64,000 nt of DNA. Origin: Polyangium mundeleinium (lineage in GTDB: Bacteria > Myxococcota_A > Polyangia > Polyangiales > Polyangiaceae). Where the stretch lies: contig NZ_JAQNDO010000001.1 of the NCBI RefSeq assembly GCF_028369105.1, positions 2,473,711 to 2,537,710 on the forward strand, in the 5' to 3' direction. A program made the translations under genes and the position numbers. Shown here one piece after another: positions 1 through 7,651 of the stretch. The notes under the pieces are model-generated. The model had not been told where the DNA came from, ran no database searches, and worked only from the letters and a program-made list of their open reading frames with translations. Each line of letters begins with the position of its first letter. Position 1 is the stretch's first letter.

Positions 1-1185
1 CGCCGTCACGAGGGCGGCGGCCCGCTCCGCCCGTGCAAGCGCGTCCTTGTCGCCCGACGCCTCGAACAGCATGCACATCGCCGCGATGGCGAGTCCATTC
101 TCGTAGGCGTATACGTGATCATCGACGCGCGGAATCCCGAGCTTGCGCCGCCCGGCGTCGTCGAGGCGATAATACACGTCCCCGTCGATGAACGGTTTTC
201 CCTCCTCGTGTGCGCCCACGTCCGCGTCCTGGCTCACGAGGAAAGCGCCCTCGGCGTTCGACAGGAAGGTCGACAGGTACCGCGCGATCCCGCGGGCGTC
301 CTCCAGCAGATCCTTGCGGCCGGTGGCCTTGTGCGCGGCGGCGTAGGCTTCGAGGTTCGCCGCCTGGTACGGCATCAGCTTTTCGTAATGGGGTTCGGTC
401 CACGTCGAGCCCGCGGAATACTGGTAGATGCCGCCCCATACCGGGTCGAGGATCGCGCGCTGCTTTTCCAGGGTGAACACGGCGCGCCGGCGCGCGAGTT
501 CGTCCCCGTGCGCCGCGCGCCGGAGCTCGAAGAGCACGTTCGCCCCGAGCGGGGATTTTTGAAAATTCCCCCAGCTCCCCTCTTCCCGGTCGAAATAACG
601 ATCCATGTCGATCGATACGCGCGCCGCGATCCACGGCAAAGCCTCGGGCGCGGGCACGGTCCGCGTCGGGTCCTGCGCTTTGTCGCCGCCCTCCGCGTTT
701 GTTGTGGCAATCGCTTCGAGGATGGGCAAGAGCTCGTCTGCAGGCAGGTATCCGCGGTATTTGCCGATCTCCTCGGCGTCGGGCGAGAGCAGGATCGTCG
801 CTGGCCAGCCCCAGTCGACATACCGTTCGCCGATGTCCGGGCGCTCGTCGATGTCGACCCGAATGGCGACGAACTTCTCGTTCAGGAGACGGCCCACGCG
901 TTCGTCGTGGTACGTTGTCTCGTCCATCACGTGGCACCAGTGGCACCACGAGGCCGCGCCATCGAGGAGAATGAATTTCCTCTCGGCGCGGGCGCGCGCG
1001 AAGGTCTCCGGCGAAAACGAATGCCAGGTGAAGAGCTGCTTTTGTTCCTTCGCCCGCGCGAGCGCGAGGTTCACCGCGTCCGGTGTCCCCGCTCGCACGA
1101 GCCCGCGCGGGGACACCTGGGACGCCTGGGGCGTCGCGCCACAGCCGAGGGCGAGCACGAGGGCGGGAAGCAGAAAACGTCGCAT
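1..1185 (-). CDS. DUF255/YyaL-type thioredoxin-fold lipoprotein (3' end outside window)
   Basis: The reading frame stays open from the ATG at 1185 to the window edge, giving 395 codons with no stop. Residues 1-15 form a short hydrophobic leader ending in a lipobox (LALGC, Cys15), so a lipoprotein is predicted. Around residues 50-160 lies a thioredoxin-like domain with the SWCHWCHVMDE signature (Cys81, Cys84) typical of the DUF255 N-terminal domain of YyaL/SPATA20-like proteins. The following part resembles the (alpha/alpha)6-barrel half of that family (WGGIYQYS, VSQDADVGAHEEG, YENGLAIAA). The family is usually cytosolic and about 600-700 residues; a lipid-anchored version is less usual. The exact reaction of the family is not established; a thiol redox role is inference from the CxxC. 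Confidence 0.85.
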   Translation of the reverse strand, partial: MRRFLLPALVLALGCGATPQASQVSPRGLVRAGTPDAVNLALARAKEQKQLFTWHSFSPETFARARAERKFILLDGAASWCHWCHVMDETTYHDERVGRLLNEKFVAIRVDIDERPDIGERYVDWGWPATILLSPDAEEIGKYRGYLPADELLPILEAIATTNAEGGDKAQDPTRTVPAPEALPWIAARVSIDMDRYFDREEGSWGNFQKSPLGANVLFELRRAAHGDELARRRAVFTLEKQRAILDPVWGGIYQYSAGSTWTEPHYEKLMPYQAANLEAYAAAHKATGRKDLLEDARGIARYLSTFLSNAEGAFLVSQDADVGAHEEGKPFIDGDVYYRLDDAGRRKLGIPRVDDHVYAYENGLAIAAMCMLFEASGDKDALARAERAAALVTA

Positions 1186-1232
1186 CTCGCCCCACGTACG
1201 CGCGGCCCCGCGTGGCGGATCCCCCGGGGCCC

Positions 1233-1607
1233 TCACGGATCGCCCGTGGGCTGAATGGCCGTCGTCTCGACCATGAGCATGACGGTCCTCCCCGGGGCCC
1301 GCGGTCGATGCATCACGCCCTTCGTGATCGTCACGCCCTGCTGCGGCCCGAGCTCGATCGTCTGATCTTCCAGATCGATGAGGAGCTTGCCTTCGAGGAC
1401 GAAAAAAAACTCGTCATCGTCGTCGTGCTTGTGCCAGTGGAAATCGCCCTCGATCACCCCGAGCCGCACCACGCTGCCATTGACCTGCGTTAGCGTCCGG
1501 TTTTGCCACGTCTCGGTGCATGCGGCGACGACGGCGGGAACGTCGATGCGCTCGAGGTGCTGGAACTTCACATCGAGGTTGATGTTGTACTTGGCTCGAT
1601 CGGTCAT
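1233..1607 (-). CDS. Small single-domain cupin
   Basis: A 124-residue protein that is almost entirely one cupin beta-barrel. Metal ligands are visible as His57, His59, His61, Glu66 and His100 (FHWHKHDDDDEFFFVLEG and GVMHRP), the pattern of a mononuclear-metal cupin of the mannose-6-phosphate isomerase-like group. There is no signal peptide, so it is probably cytosolic. It lies just upstream of the DUF255 lipoprotein gene on the same strand, leaving a 47-base gap, so co-transcription is possible. The substrate cannot be told from sequence. The ATG at 1607 is preceded by a GGAGAAG stretch that could serve as ribosome binding site, although it sits rather far away. Confidence 0.85.
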   Translation of the reverse strand: MTDRAKYNINLDVKFQHLERIDVPAVVAACTETWQNRTLTQVNGSVVRLGVIEGDFHWHKHDDDDEFFFVLEGKLLIDLEDQTIELGPQQGVTITKGVMHRPRAPGRTVMLMVETTAIQPTGDP

Positions 1608-1657
1608 ACGAGGGTCTTCTCCTGGGGCGGGATGTTACGTCCGTTCGCCGGGCACCG

Positions 1658-3451
1658 CTAGAGGTTCAGCATGTAGAGCGCGAGGGCCGCAGTGCGGTCC
1701 GTTTTGCGTTCTTCGAGGGACGCCGTGACCTCCGGCGCGAGCCCGACGAGCTTTCCGTACTCGCCGAGCGCGCGGATGCGGGCCCTTGATACCTCGCCGA
1801 AGTAGATGTGAGAGATCTTTTTCTGGTCCGCCGGGTCGAGCGGCTGCAGGTACCCGCGCAGAATCGCGCGCGCCGTATCCATCGACGCGCCCGGCGCGCC
1901 GGAGGCGTGGAACGTGATCACACGCTCGAACGAGGGCTGGAAGTACGTCCACGCCTCCGCCGTCGCAGCATCGAGCGGGATGGGCGCGAGGGCCTTTTCT
2001 TCGAGCCAGGCGCGCACCCCGGCGTGCCGTTCGATCCATTCCGGGTGAGCGAGCAGCTCGCCCGCCGCGGCTGTCCACACGGGCTGCTCTTCGGCAGGGT
2101 AAGCGATGCCCGCGCCATGTTCGTCGTGGCTCCGATCCCGCGGGCCGACTTGCTCGGGCTTCGCCATGAGGAGCTTTTCGAGAAGCTTCACCCGTCGCGC
2201 CTCGTCCACGCCGTCGAGGCCGAGCGCGACCCGCATGCGGCAAACGGTCTCGGTATCGAGGCGAATACGCTCCCCCTCGAAGATGGGCGCGATGAACGCG
2301 TCGAAGCGCTGCGACGCCTCGGCCGCCGGCAGCCAATGGCCGAGCTCGCGGAGGACGTAGCACCGCGGCGCGTTGAAGCGCAGCGTTTCGAGCTCCTTGT
2401 CGAGCTCGCGCACGCGGGCGAGCGCGGCGGCCTCCGGGACCTTGCCGCGCGCGGGCTCGACGTAACGCAACTCCAGCTTGGTATTGAATTGGTTTCGTCG
2501 CGGCGGTGGCAGCTCCGCCACGCTCGTCGTTTTCTGGGGGGTGTCGAGATCAAAAAGCGCCGCGCGAGCAACCTCCGCGAGATCCCGCGCCGCGCCCGGA
2601 ACGCCTCGCGTCAGCGGCACCTCGCCTTTCGCCGCGAGGATCTCGTTCACGAGCGCGCGCGCCTCCTGTTCCAGGCCAAACCGCACGCCGAAGGCGCCCA
2701 GATCGTTTAGCTGCAGGATCACGAGCTCCAGCGAGGCCGCGTCCGCCGGGCCTTCGAGCCTCCGCTTCACTTCGGGGAGCAGGCCACGGAGGATCGCCGG
2801 CCCCTCTTCGCCCTCCGCGCGTGTGGGATGTCCCCATAACATCTGCGAATAGACGGCGGAGGCCGCGCCGTGCAAGAGGAGCTGCTCGCGCGCGTCCTTG
2901 CTCGTGCGCACCCGATCGAGCAGGAGCCGCCGGCCCTCCGGGTCGTTGTCGACGATCCAATAGGTGGGAATGCTCGCGAGCGCGAGATACCGAACGTAAG
3001 ATTTCGGGGGGCGTGGCCCGGGTTCGTCCGGGCCGAGCTCATACGCGGTGATGCTTGCTTCGTCCCGCTTGGCGAGCGCCATGAGGATCTTCGCGTCGTG
3101 CACGGTGCGGATGCGCGCGACGAGCGACCGCGAAAAGACGAGGGGTTTTTCGTCGAATGCCGCTGCGCTCTCCGCTTCGAGCTCCCTGTTGCAGGGGGGC
3201 GCGAGGAGGAGGTCGCTGACGTCGGGGAAAAGCGAGGGGATCGTCTCGAGGATGTGGGCCCGCACGAGCAGCGGGGCGTGCGCGGCTCGGTCCCACTCGC
3301 GCCGCATCAGGGCGAACATCTCGTCGGGGACGGGACGGCCGACCTGGGGGACCGAGCCGCTGAGGCACGGTGGAGCGCTCTGCCACTGCGTGGGCGCGCA
3401 GGCGGAGAGCGCGAGAGCGAGCGCGAACGGGACGGCGGCGCGGCGCTTCAT
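1658..3451 (-). CDS. Large lipoprotein of unknown function
   Basis: A protein of 597 residues if it starts at the ATG at 3451; this start gives a clean signal sequence (MKRRAAVPFALALALSAC, lipobox LSAC), whereas the longer frame to 3520 only adds a non-hydrophobic extension. The mature part is rich in Arg, Leu, Glu and Ala, with many predicted helices, and shows no catalytic motif I recognise. Coding bias is typical of its neighbours. It is divergent from the DUF423 gene, with a 98-base gap that must hold both promoters. Helical-repeat scaffolding is possible, but that is a guess. Confidence 0.75.
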   Translation of the reverse strand: MKRRAAVPFALALALSACAPTQWQSAPPCLSGSVPQVGRPVPDEMFALMRREWDRAAHAPLLVRAHILETIPSLFPDVSDLLLAPPCNRELEAESAAAFDEKPLVFSRSLVARIRTVHDAKILMALAKRDEASITAYELGPDEPGPRPPKSYVRYLALASIPTYWIVDNDPEGRRLLLDRVRTSKDAREQLLLHGAASAVYSQMLWGHPTRAEGEEGPAILRGLLPEVKRRLEGPADAASLELVILQLNDLGAFGVRFGLEQEARALVNEILAAKGEVPLTRGVPGAARDLAEVARAALFDLDTPQKTTSVAELPPPRRNQFNTKLELRYVEPARGKVPEAAALARVRELDKELETLRFNAPRCYVLRELGHWLPAAEASQRFDAFIAPIFEGERIRLDTETVCRMRVALGLDGVDEARRVKLLEKLLMAKPEQVGPRDRSHDEHGAGIAYPAEEQPVWTAAAGELLAHPEWIERHAGVRAWLEEKALAPIPLDAATAEAWTYFQPSFERVITFHASGAPGASMDTARAILRGYLQPLDPADQKKISHIYFGEVSRARIRALGEYGKLVGLAPEVTASLEERKTDRTAALALYMLNL

Positions 3452-3549
3452 CGGTGGGGGCAACATACCGCGACAGACCGGCTCCGTCCCAGGTACTTTC
3501 GTCGCTCCCGGCTCGTGCACGATCGCGACACGCGCGTCACGCTCTGCGC

Positions 3550-3936
3550 ATGGAACGTTTCTCCCTCCTGCTCGCCGGCGTGGTCGGCTTCCTCGGGGTC
3601 GCGCTCGGCGCGTTCGGGGCGCACGGGCTCAAGAAATGGGTCACGCAGTTCCCGGACGCCGAGCAGCGCCTCACCTGGTGGCAAACCGGATCCCAATATC
3701 ACCTCCTCCACGCCCTCGCGATAGGCCTCACGGCCTTGCACCCCACGCCAACGAAGGAAGGCAGCGCCCTCGCGCCCTGGTTCTTCCTCGGCGGTATCTT
3801 TCTTTTTTCAGGCAGCCTTTACGTCATGACGTTGACCGGCCGTCGTGTGCTCGGCGCCGTCACGCCCCTCGGCGGCCTCCTGCTGCTCGCCGGCTGGCTC
3901 GCCATTGCGTTGAACGCGCTTTTTGCGACGGCATGA
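3550..3936 (+). CDS. DUF423 family small inner-membrane protein
   Basis: A 128-residue, very hydrophobic protein with about four membrane helices. The N-terminus (LLAGVVGFLGVALGAFGAHGL) and the 'QYHLLHALAIGL' and 'GSLYVMTLTG...LGAVTPLGGLLLLAGW' segments are the hallmark motifs of DUF423 (YgdD-type) proteins, and the length matches the family. Molecular function is unknown. The ATG at 3550 is chosen because the first membrane helix begins immediately after it; the 60 codons upstream in the same frame are Arg-rich and non-membrane. Confidence 0.92.
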   Translation: MERFSLLLAGVVGFLGVALGAFGAHGLKKWVTQFPDAEQRLTWWQTGSQYHLLHALAIGLTALHPTPTKEGSALAPWFFLGGIFLFSGSLYVMTLTGRRVLGAVTPLGGLLLLAGWLAIALNALFATA

Positions 3937-3990
3937 CTCATGCTAGATGCGGGATCACCGGGCGCGCATGGGCGCCCCGAAGGAGCTAGA

Positions 3991-5040
3991 ATGATCTTCG
4001 CTTTGACCTCCACGTCTCGTCGCTCGTCTCCCGCTGCCCGCCGGCGTGCCACTCTGCGCCATGGGCGCTCCCCGCTCGCCAGGGAGAAAGCGCGCCTCGT
4101 CGCCCATTTCCGCGCGGTCCTCGCCGAGCTCCGCGCGCACGACACGAGCCACCTGTCCCCCGACCAACGCGCGGCGCGCGCGGGCCTGATCGCCGAGCTC
4201 CAGCGGTACGCCCGCACCGGGCGTTTCCCGCGGAACCTCGATTTCCCCGGGATCCGCATGCCCTATTTCGTGGACGCCTTCGGGACGCGTTGCGCGATGG
4301 CGCACCTCATCGAGGCGACCGGCGAGACCGATCTCGTCGCGCGCGTGGCAAAGGCGGCGAACAATGCGTTCGTTCGCGAGATCGAGGGGGACGCCGCGCT
4401 TCGCGCCTGGCTCGATCGGGCGGGGCTCACGGCGGCCGAGGCGGCACGGATCCAGCCGTCGTATTGCTTCGTCAGCAAGGCCGACGCCTGCTTCTGCCAG
4501 AACAATGGTGTTGATGTCGTCGCTGTGGCCGAGGCGACCGTGACGGCGATCCAAGCGGGGGGCATGGCCACCGCGAAGGTCGACGTCCTTCATGGTGCTG
4601 TCCTCACCTCCCCGATGGTGGGCGACACGATCGACGTCTACAACGCAGGTTCCACGGTCGGTGCTCCGGTGCTCGTCGGAATCACCGAAAACAACTCCTC
4701 GGTCGGGGCGGTGCAACTCGACGCGACGGGATCCGTCAAGCTCTCCTGCGGGCTCGACGTGCCCAAGATCTCGAAGCAGGACGCGATCAACGCAATGCTC
4801 GCGACGACCAGCGGCGGCGAGAATTCCGCATGCTCGGACTATCTCGAGAAGAAGGACGCCGTCTGGGGCGAGTCGCAGTGCGGATCGGAAGAGAGCGGTG
4901 ACGAGGTTGATGGCGGCTGTTCGGTCACGGCCGCAGGCGGCGCGTCCCCGCTGCTCCTCGGCTCGCTCGTGCTCGCCGCGGCGACGTTCGCGCGGCGGAG
5001 GCGCGTGGCCCGGAAGCGGAAGGCGTCCGCGATTCGCTAG
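3991..5040 (+). CDS. Secreted/surface protein with MYXO-CTERM-like anchor
   Basis: A 349-residue protein starting at an ATG preceded by an AGGAG ribosome binding site. Residues about 40-170 hold a conserved-looking block (RNLDFPGIRMPYFVDAFG, CAMAHLIEATGETDLV) that I remember from uncharacterised proteins but cannot name. A Cys-containing linker follows (SYCFVSKADACFCQ). The C-terminus carries Cys, a short linker, a hydrophobic helix (PLLLGSLVLAAATFA) and an Arg-rich end, the layout of MYXO-CTERM sorting signals in myxobacteria. The N-terminus is Arg/Ser-rich and a Sec signal is not obvious, which is odd for an anchored protein. Function unknown. Confidence 0.8.
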   Translation: MIFALTSTSRRSSPAARRRATLRHGRSPLAREKARLVAHFRAVLAELRAHDTSHLSPDQRAARAGLIAELQRYARTGRFPRNLDFPGIRMPYFVDAFGTRCAMAHLIEATGETDLVARVAKAANNAFVREIEGDAALRAWLDRAGLTAAEAARIQPSYCFVSKADACFCQNNGVDVVAVAEATVTAIQAGGMATAKVDVLHGAVLTSPMVGDTIDVYNAGSTVGAPVLVGITENNSSVGAVQLDATGSVKLSCGLDVPKISKQDAINAMLATTSGGENSACSDYLEKKDAVWGESQCGSEESGDEVDGGCSVTAAGGASPLLLGSLVLAAATFARRRRVARKRKASAIR

Positions 5041-5126
5041 CACACGCGCGGCCGCGTGAAGGAGCCTCCGGGGCGTCCGGTCTGGACAGGCCCCGGGAGC
5101 TTCTGTATATCCGTTTCGAGGAACGG

Positions 5127-5507
5127 ATGAAGCGGCACGCACCCACGAGCGCCGCCGGAGAAGGCAAGGCGCGGAAACTCGTGAAGGTCGGTCCGAACGG
5201 GAAAGCCCGCGTCGCGCCGATGCCCGAGCGGGCCCCCGTGGGGATGGTGCGGCCTCGCGCGCCTGCCGAGCGCCATTCTCTCCCCACGCTCGCCTCCCGG
5301 CGGAGCGGGGCGGTCCGCGGCGTCGGCGCTTGTTATAGCTGCGCGGCGCTCGGGGAGGTTCGTCTGTACGAAGCGGTCGACGTGGGCAAGGTGCTGCTCT
5401 GCGGCCCTTGCGCGGACAAGGCGCGCGCCGAGACGTTCGGCCGCGCCGAGCCGCTCGACCACGCCATCATGGTCGGCGGGTTCGAGACGAACCGAAGGCG
5501 GCACTGA
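5127..5507 (+). CDS. Small protein with two CxxC knuckles (zinc-ribbon-like)
   Basis: A 126-residue basic protein. The last third holds CYSCAALGEV and, 18 residues later, LLCGPCADKA: two CxxC pairs separated like a zinc ribbon or treble clef. The first 65 residues are Lys/Arg/Pro-rich and probably disordered. The start at 5127 has a GAGG about eight bases upstream. Zinc binding and a nucleic-acid or protein-interaction role are inference. It is followed by the remnant of an opposite-strand hydrolase and then by the radical SAM cassette. Confidence 0.65.
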   Translation: MKRHAPTSAAGEGKARKLVKVGPNGKARVAPMPERAPVGMVRPRAPAERHSLPTLASRRSGAVRGVGACYSCAALGEVRLYEAVDVGKVLLCGPCADKARAETFGRAEPLDHAIMVGGFETNRRRH

Positions 5508-5700
5508 TCACGCCGCCCGGGGCCTGGAGGATATCCATCGCCTCCCGGAGCATGCCCTGGGGGACGTAATGGCCCCCGTCGAATTCGTGGTACGTCACGG
5601 TGTATCCCGCGGATTCGAGGGCGGGGACGAGCCGCGCCAGACGGAAGGGGAGCCGTGCGAATCCCTGTCGTGCAGCGAACGGGTGCGTGATACCGTCCGC
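5467..5700 (-). pseudogene. 3' remnant of an alpha/beta-hydrolase (carboxylesterase/phospholipase type)
   Basis: Read on the minus strand, the gap before the radical SAM cassette encodes a recognisable C-terminus: a region around the catalytic Asp (ADGITHPFAARQGFARL), then LVPALESAGYTVTYHEFDGG followed by HYVPQGMLREAMDIL, the usual catalytic-His end of PF02230-like carboxylesterases. No N-terminal half (nucleophile elbow GxSxG) is present upstream, where the 210-residue gene begins at 5703 on the other strand. The frame runs on to a stop at 5467, overlapping the preceding gene's 3' end. This looks like a gene truncated by a rearrangement at about 5700. The alternative, a chance antisense frame, is unlikely because motif order and spacing fit the family. 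Confidence 0.5.
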
Positions 5701-5702
5701 GA

Positions 5703-6335
5703 ATGGCGAAGAAGCGGGAGGTTCAGGTCAACGCGGTGTCTCGTTACGAGAAGTCGTCGGGCCGCCTCGTGCTCGAAGAATACTCGAGCTGCGAGGTGCC
5801 GGCGGGGTGTGGCGGCGCGATCCTGCGATGGATCGACCCGCACGAGGCGCTGCCGCTCCACCTGTGGCTCTGGACGACGGGGCAAGCCGACCTCTTCTTC
5901 GACGGCGCGCCTTTCACGTCGAGCCGCGTCGATGCGCGCGCCGGCAGCCACGTGCTCGCGCTCTACGTGCGCCCCAAGGAAGATCTCCCGCCGCAACTCG
6001 CGCTCTCGTTCGGGTACTCCGACGACGCCAAGGGGGCCACCGATCCCGCGCGATCGCGGTCGATAGGCCGCAAGATCCAGGCTCTTTCGGGCGCGGGCGC
6101 CGTGATGGTCGGATCGACGAAGCAGCCCAGAGGGGATGGCTGGCGCCTGCCTGGCTTCGACGACGGCCGCTGGCAGCCCCTCGTCCGCATGAGCGCCGCG
6201 ACGAAAGAGCCCAAGAAAGACTGGCACCTCAAGCAGGTGCAAGAGACGGGCGCGTGCATCGTCGGTTTGCCTGGACATACAGGCCCGCTGTGGGTGCGTT
6301 GCTCCTTCGAGCTCGCGCTGGGAGGTGCCCCGTGA
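5703..6335 (+). CDS. Beta-sandwich protein, first gene of radical SAM cassette
   Basis: A 210-residue protein without signal peptide. The predicted structure is mostly beta. Its second half contains GDGWRLPGFDDGRWQPLVRM and, after about 30 residues, PLWVRCSFELAL, a pattern like the galactose-binding-fold domain at the N-terminus of many glycosidases (W..p.fDD..W ... lW.R..F.l). The first half (HLWLWTTGQADLFFDGAPF) is likewise beta-rich. It overlaps the radical SAM gene by four bases (GTGA), so translation is coupled. It may be a substrate, a recognition subunit or a chaperone of that enzyme; the sequence does not decide. The resemblance to sugar-binding domains is by eye only. Confidence 0.75.
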   Translation: MAKKREVQVNAVSRYEKSSGRLVLEEYSSCEVPAGCGGAILRWIDPHEALPLHLWLWTTGQADLFFDGAPFTSSRVDARAGSHVLALYVRPKEDLPPQLALSFGYSDDAKGATDPARSRSIGRKIQALSGAGAVMVGSTKQPRGDGWRLPGFDDGRWQPLVRMSAATKEPKKDWHLKQVQETGACIVGLPGHTGPLWVRCSFELALGGAP

Positions 6336-7651
6336 GCCCGCGGCCGCCCCTCGTGCTCGTGCCGCAGTTCTTCGGCTCGACCGTCTTCGATCGGCGAACC
6401 TCCCGGTATTTCCCATTCGATCACGAAGCGACCGACGTCCTCCTCCGCGCCCGCTCGACGTCGATCGGCGCGATGATCGACGCCGCCCCACCCGAGCGCC
6501 GGGATGCGCTCGGCGCGTTCGCCGCGGCCTTTTATCACAAGGATTTCTTCACCCACGATTTGCGGTTCGACGGCGAGGCCCTCGACGTCGTGCCGCCGGC
6601 CGATCACCTCACGGGGCCGCTCGCCGTGCACCTCGAGGTCGTCGCCGCGTGCAACCTCACGTGCTCGCATTGTTTTGCGGGCGAGCTCCCGCGCCGCGAG
6701 CCCCCGCTCACGCTCGCCGAGCTCGATACGCTGTTCGCCACCCTCGCACGGATGGGATCGTTCCGCCTCGGCCTCACCGGCGGAGAACCGCTGCTCCGCA
6801 AGGATCTCTTCGACATCCTCGATCTCGCGACGAGCCACGGCCTGCACCCGTGCCTCACGACGAACGCGCTCATGCTCACCGAGGAGACCGCGAAGAAGCT
6901 CGGCGAACGGTCGCTCGTCTGGCTCAACGTCAGCCTCGACGGGGCGACGGCCGCGACGAACGACGCGGTGCGTGGCGCGGGGACGTTCGATCGGGTGCTG
7001 GAGAAGCTCGTGATGCTTCGGGCGCACGCGCGATTCTCGCTCGCGTTCACGGTGATGCGTCACAACGCCGACGAGGCACGCGCGTTCGCCGAGCTCGCCG
7101 CGCGGACGGGCGCGTTCACGGCCGTGTTCCGGCCGCTTTATCCCGTGGGTTCGGCCGAGGCGCGGGAGGAGCTCTGGCCGTCGTTCGGCGATTACGAGCG
7201 CGCGCTCGACGCGATCTGGACCCTCGGCGGAGACGAAGCGGGCCGCCCCGCCGCCGTGCGCGCGATCGATCCGTTCTCTTCGAAGAGCCGCCGTGATTCG
7301 CAGGCGGTCGTCCAAGACAACTGGGGGTGCGGCGCGGGCAATACGGTCTGCTCCATTTCCGTCGGCGGCGACGTGAACCCGTGCAGCTTCCTCGGGCCCA
7401 CGTTCGTCGCCGACAACGTCCGCCGCGCCCCGTTCGATCACATCTGGAGCGAGGGCGAAAGGTTTCGCAGGATCCGCGGCCTGCCCGGCGACGGCACCGG
7501 CACGGCCACGTTCGGCGGCGGCTGCCGCGCGCGTTCGCTCGTCATGGCCGGCGACGTCAATGCCCCCGATCCCTGGCTCGCCGAGCACGAGAAAGTCCCG
7601 GCGCGCCGCAATCCGCTCACTGTGCTTCGCGCCCAGCGGAGGCTCGCATGA
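6332..7651 (+). CDS. Radical SAM/SPASM enzyme
   Basis: A 439-residue enzyme starting at the GTG at 6332, which overlaps the upstream stop. The radical SAM cluster motif is C107-x3-C111-x2-C114 (AACNLTCSHCFAG), followed by the GGEP motif (LTGGEPLLRKDLF) and TTNALML and NVSLDGA strands of the partial TIM barrel. The C-terminal part has SPASM/twitch-like cysteines (WGCGAGNTVCSISVGGDVN, PCSF, GGGCRARS), fewer than in a full two-cluster SPASM domain. This class installs crosslinks or other changes in peptides or proteins, or acts in cofactor synthesis. A 90-residue N-terminal extension (FGSTVFDRRTSRYFPFDHEA) resembles neither a RRE nor any domain I can name. It overlaps the next gene by ATGA. No short precursor peptide is evident. 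Confidence 0.92.
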   Translation: MSPRPPLVLVPQFFGSTVFDRRTSRYFPFDHEATDVLLRARSTSIGAMIDAAPPERRDALGAFAAAFYHKDFFTHDLRFDGEALDVVPPADHLTGPLAVHLEVVAACNLTCSHCFAGELPRREPPLTLAELDTLFATLARMGSFRLGLTGGEPLLRKDLFDILDLATSHGLHPCLTTNALMLTEETAKKLGERSLVWLNVSLDGATAATNDAVRGAGTFDRVLEKLVMLRAHARFSLAFTVMRHNADEARAFAELAARTGAFTAVFRPLYPVGSAEAREELWPSFGDYERALDAIWTLGGDEAGRPAAVRAIDPFSSKSRRDSQAVVQDNWGCGAGNTVCSISVGGDVNPCSFLGPTFVADNVRRAPFDHIWSEGERFRRIRGLPGDGTGTATFGGGCRARSLVMAGDVNAPDPWLAEHEKVPARRNPLTVLRAQRRLA

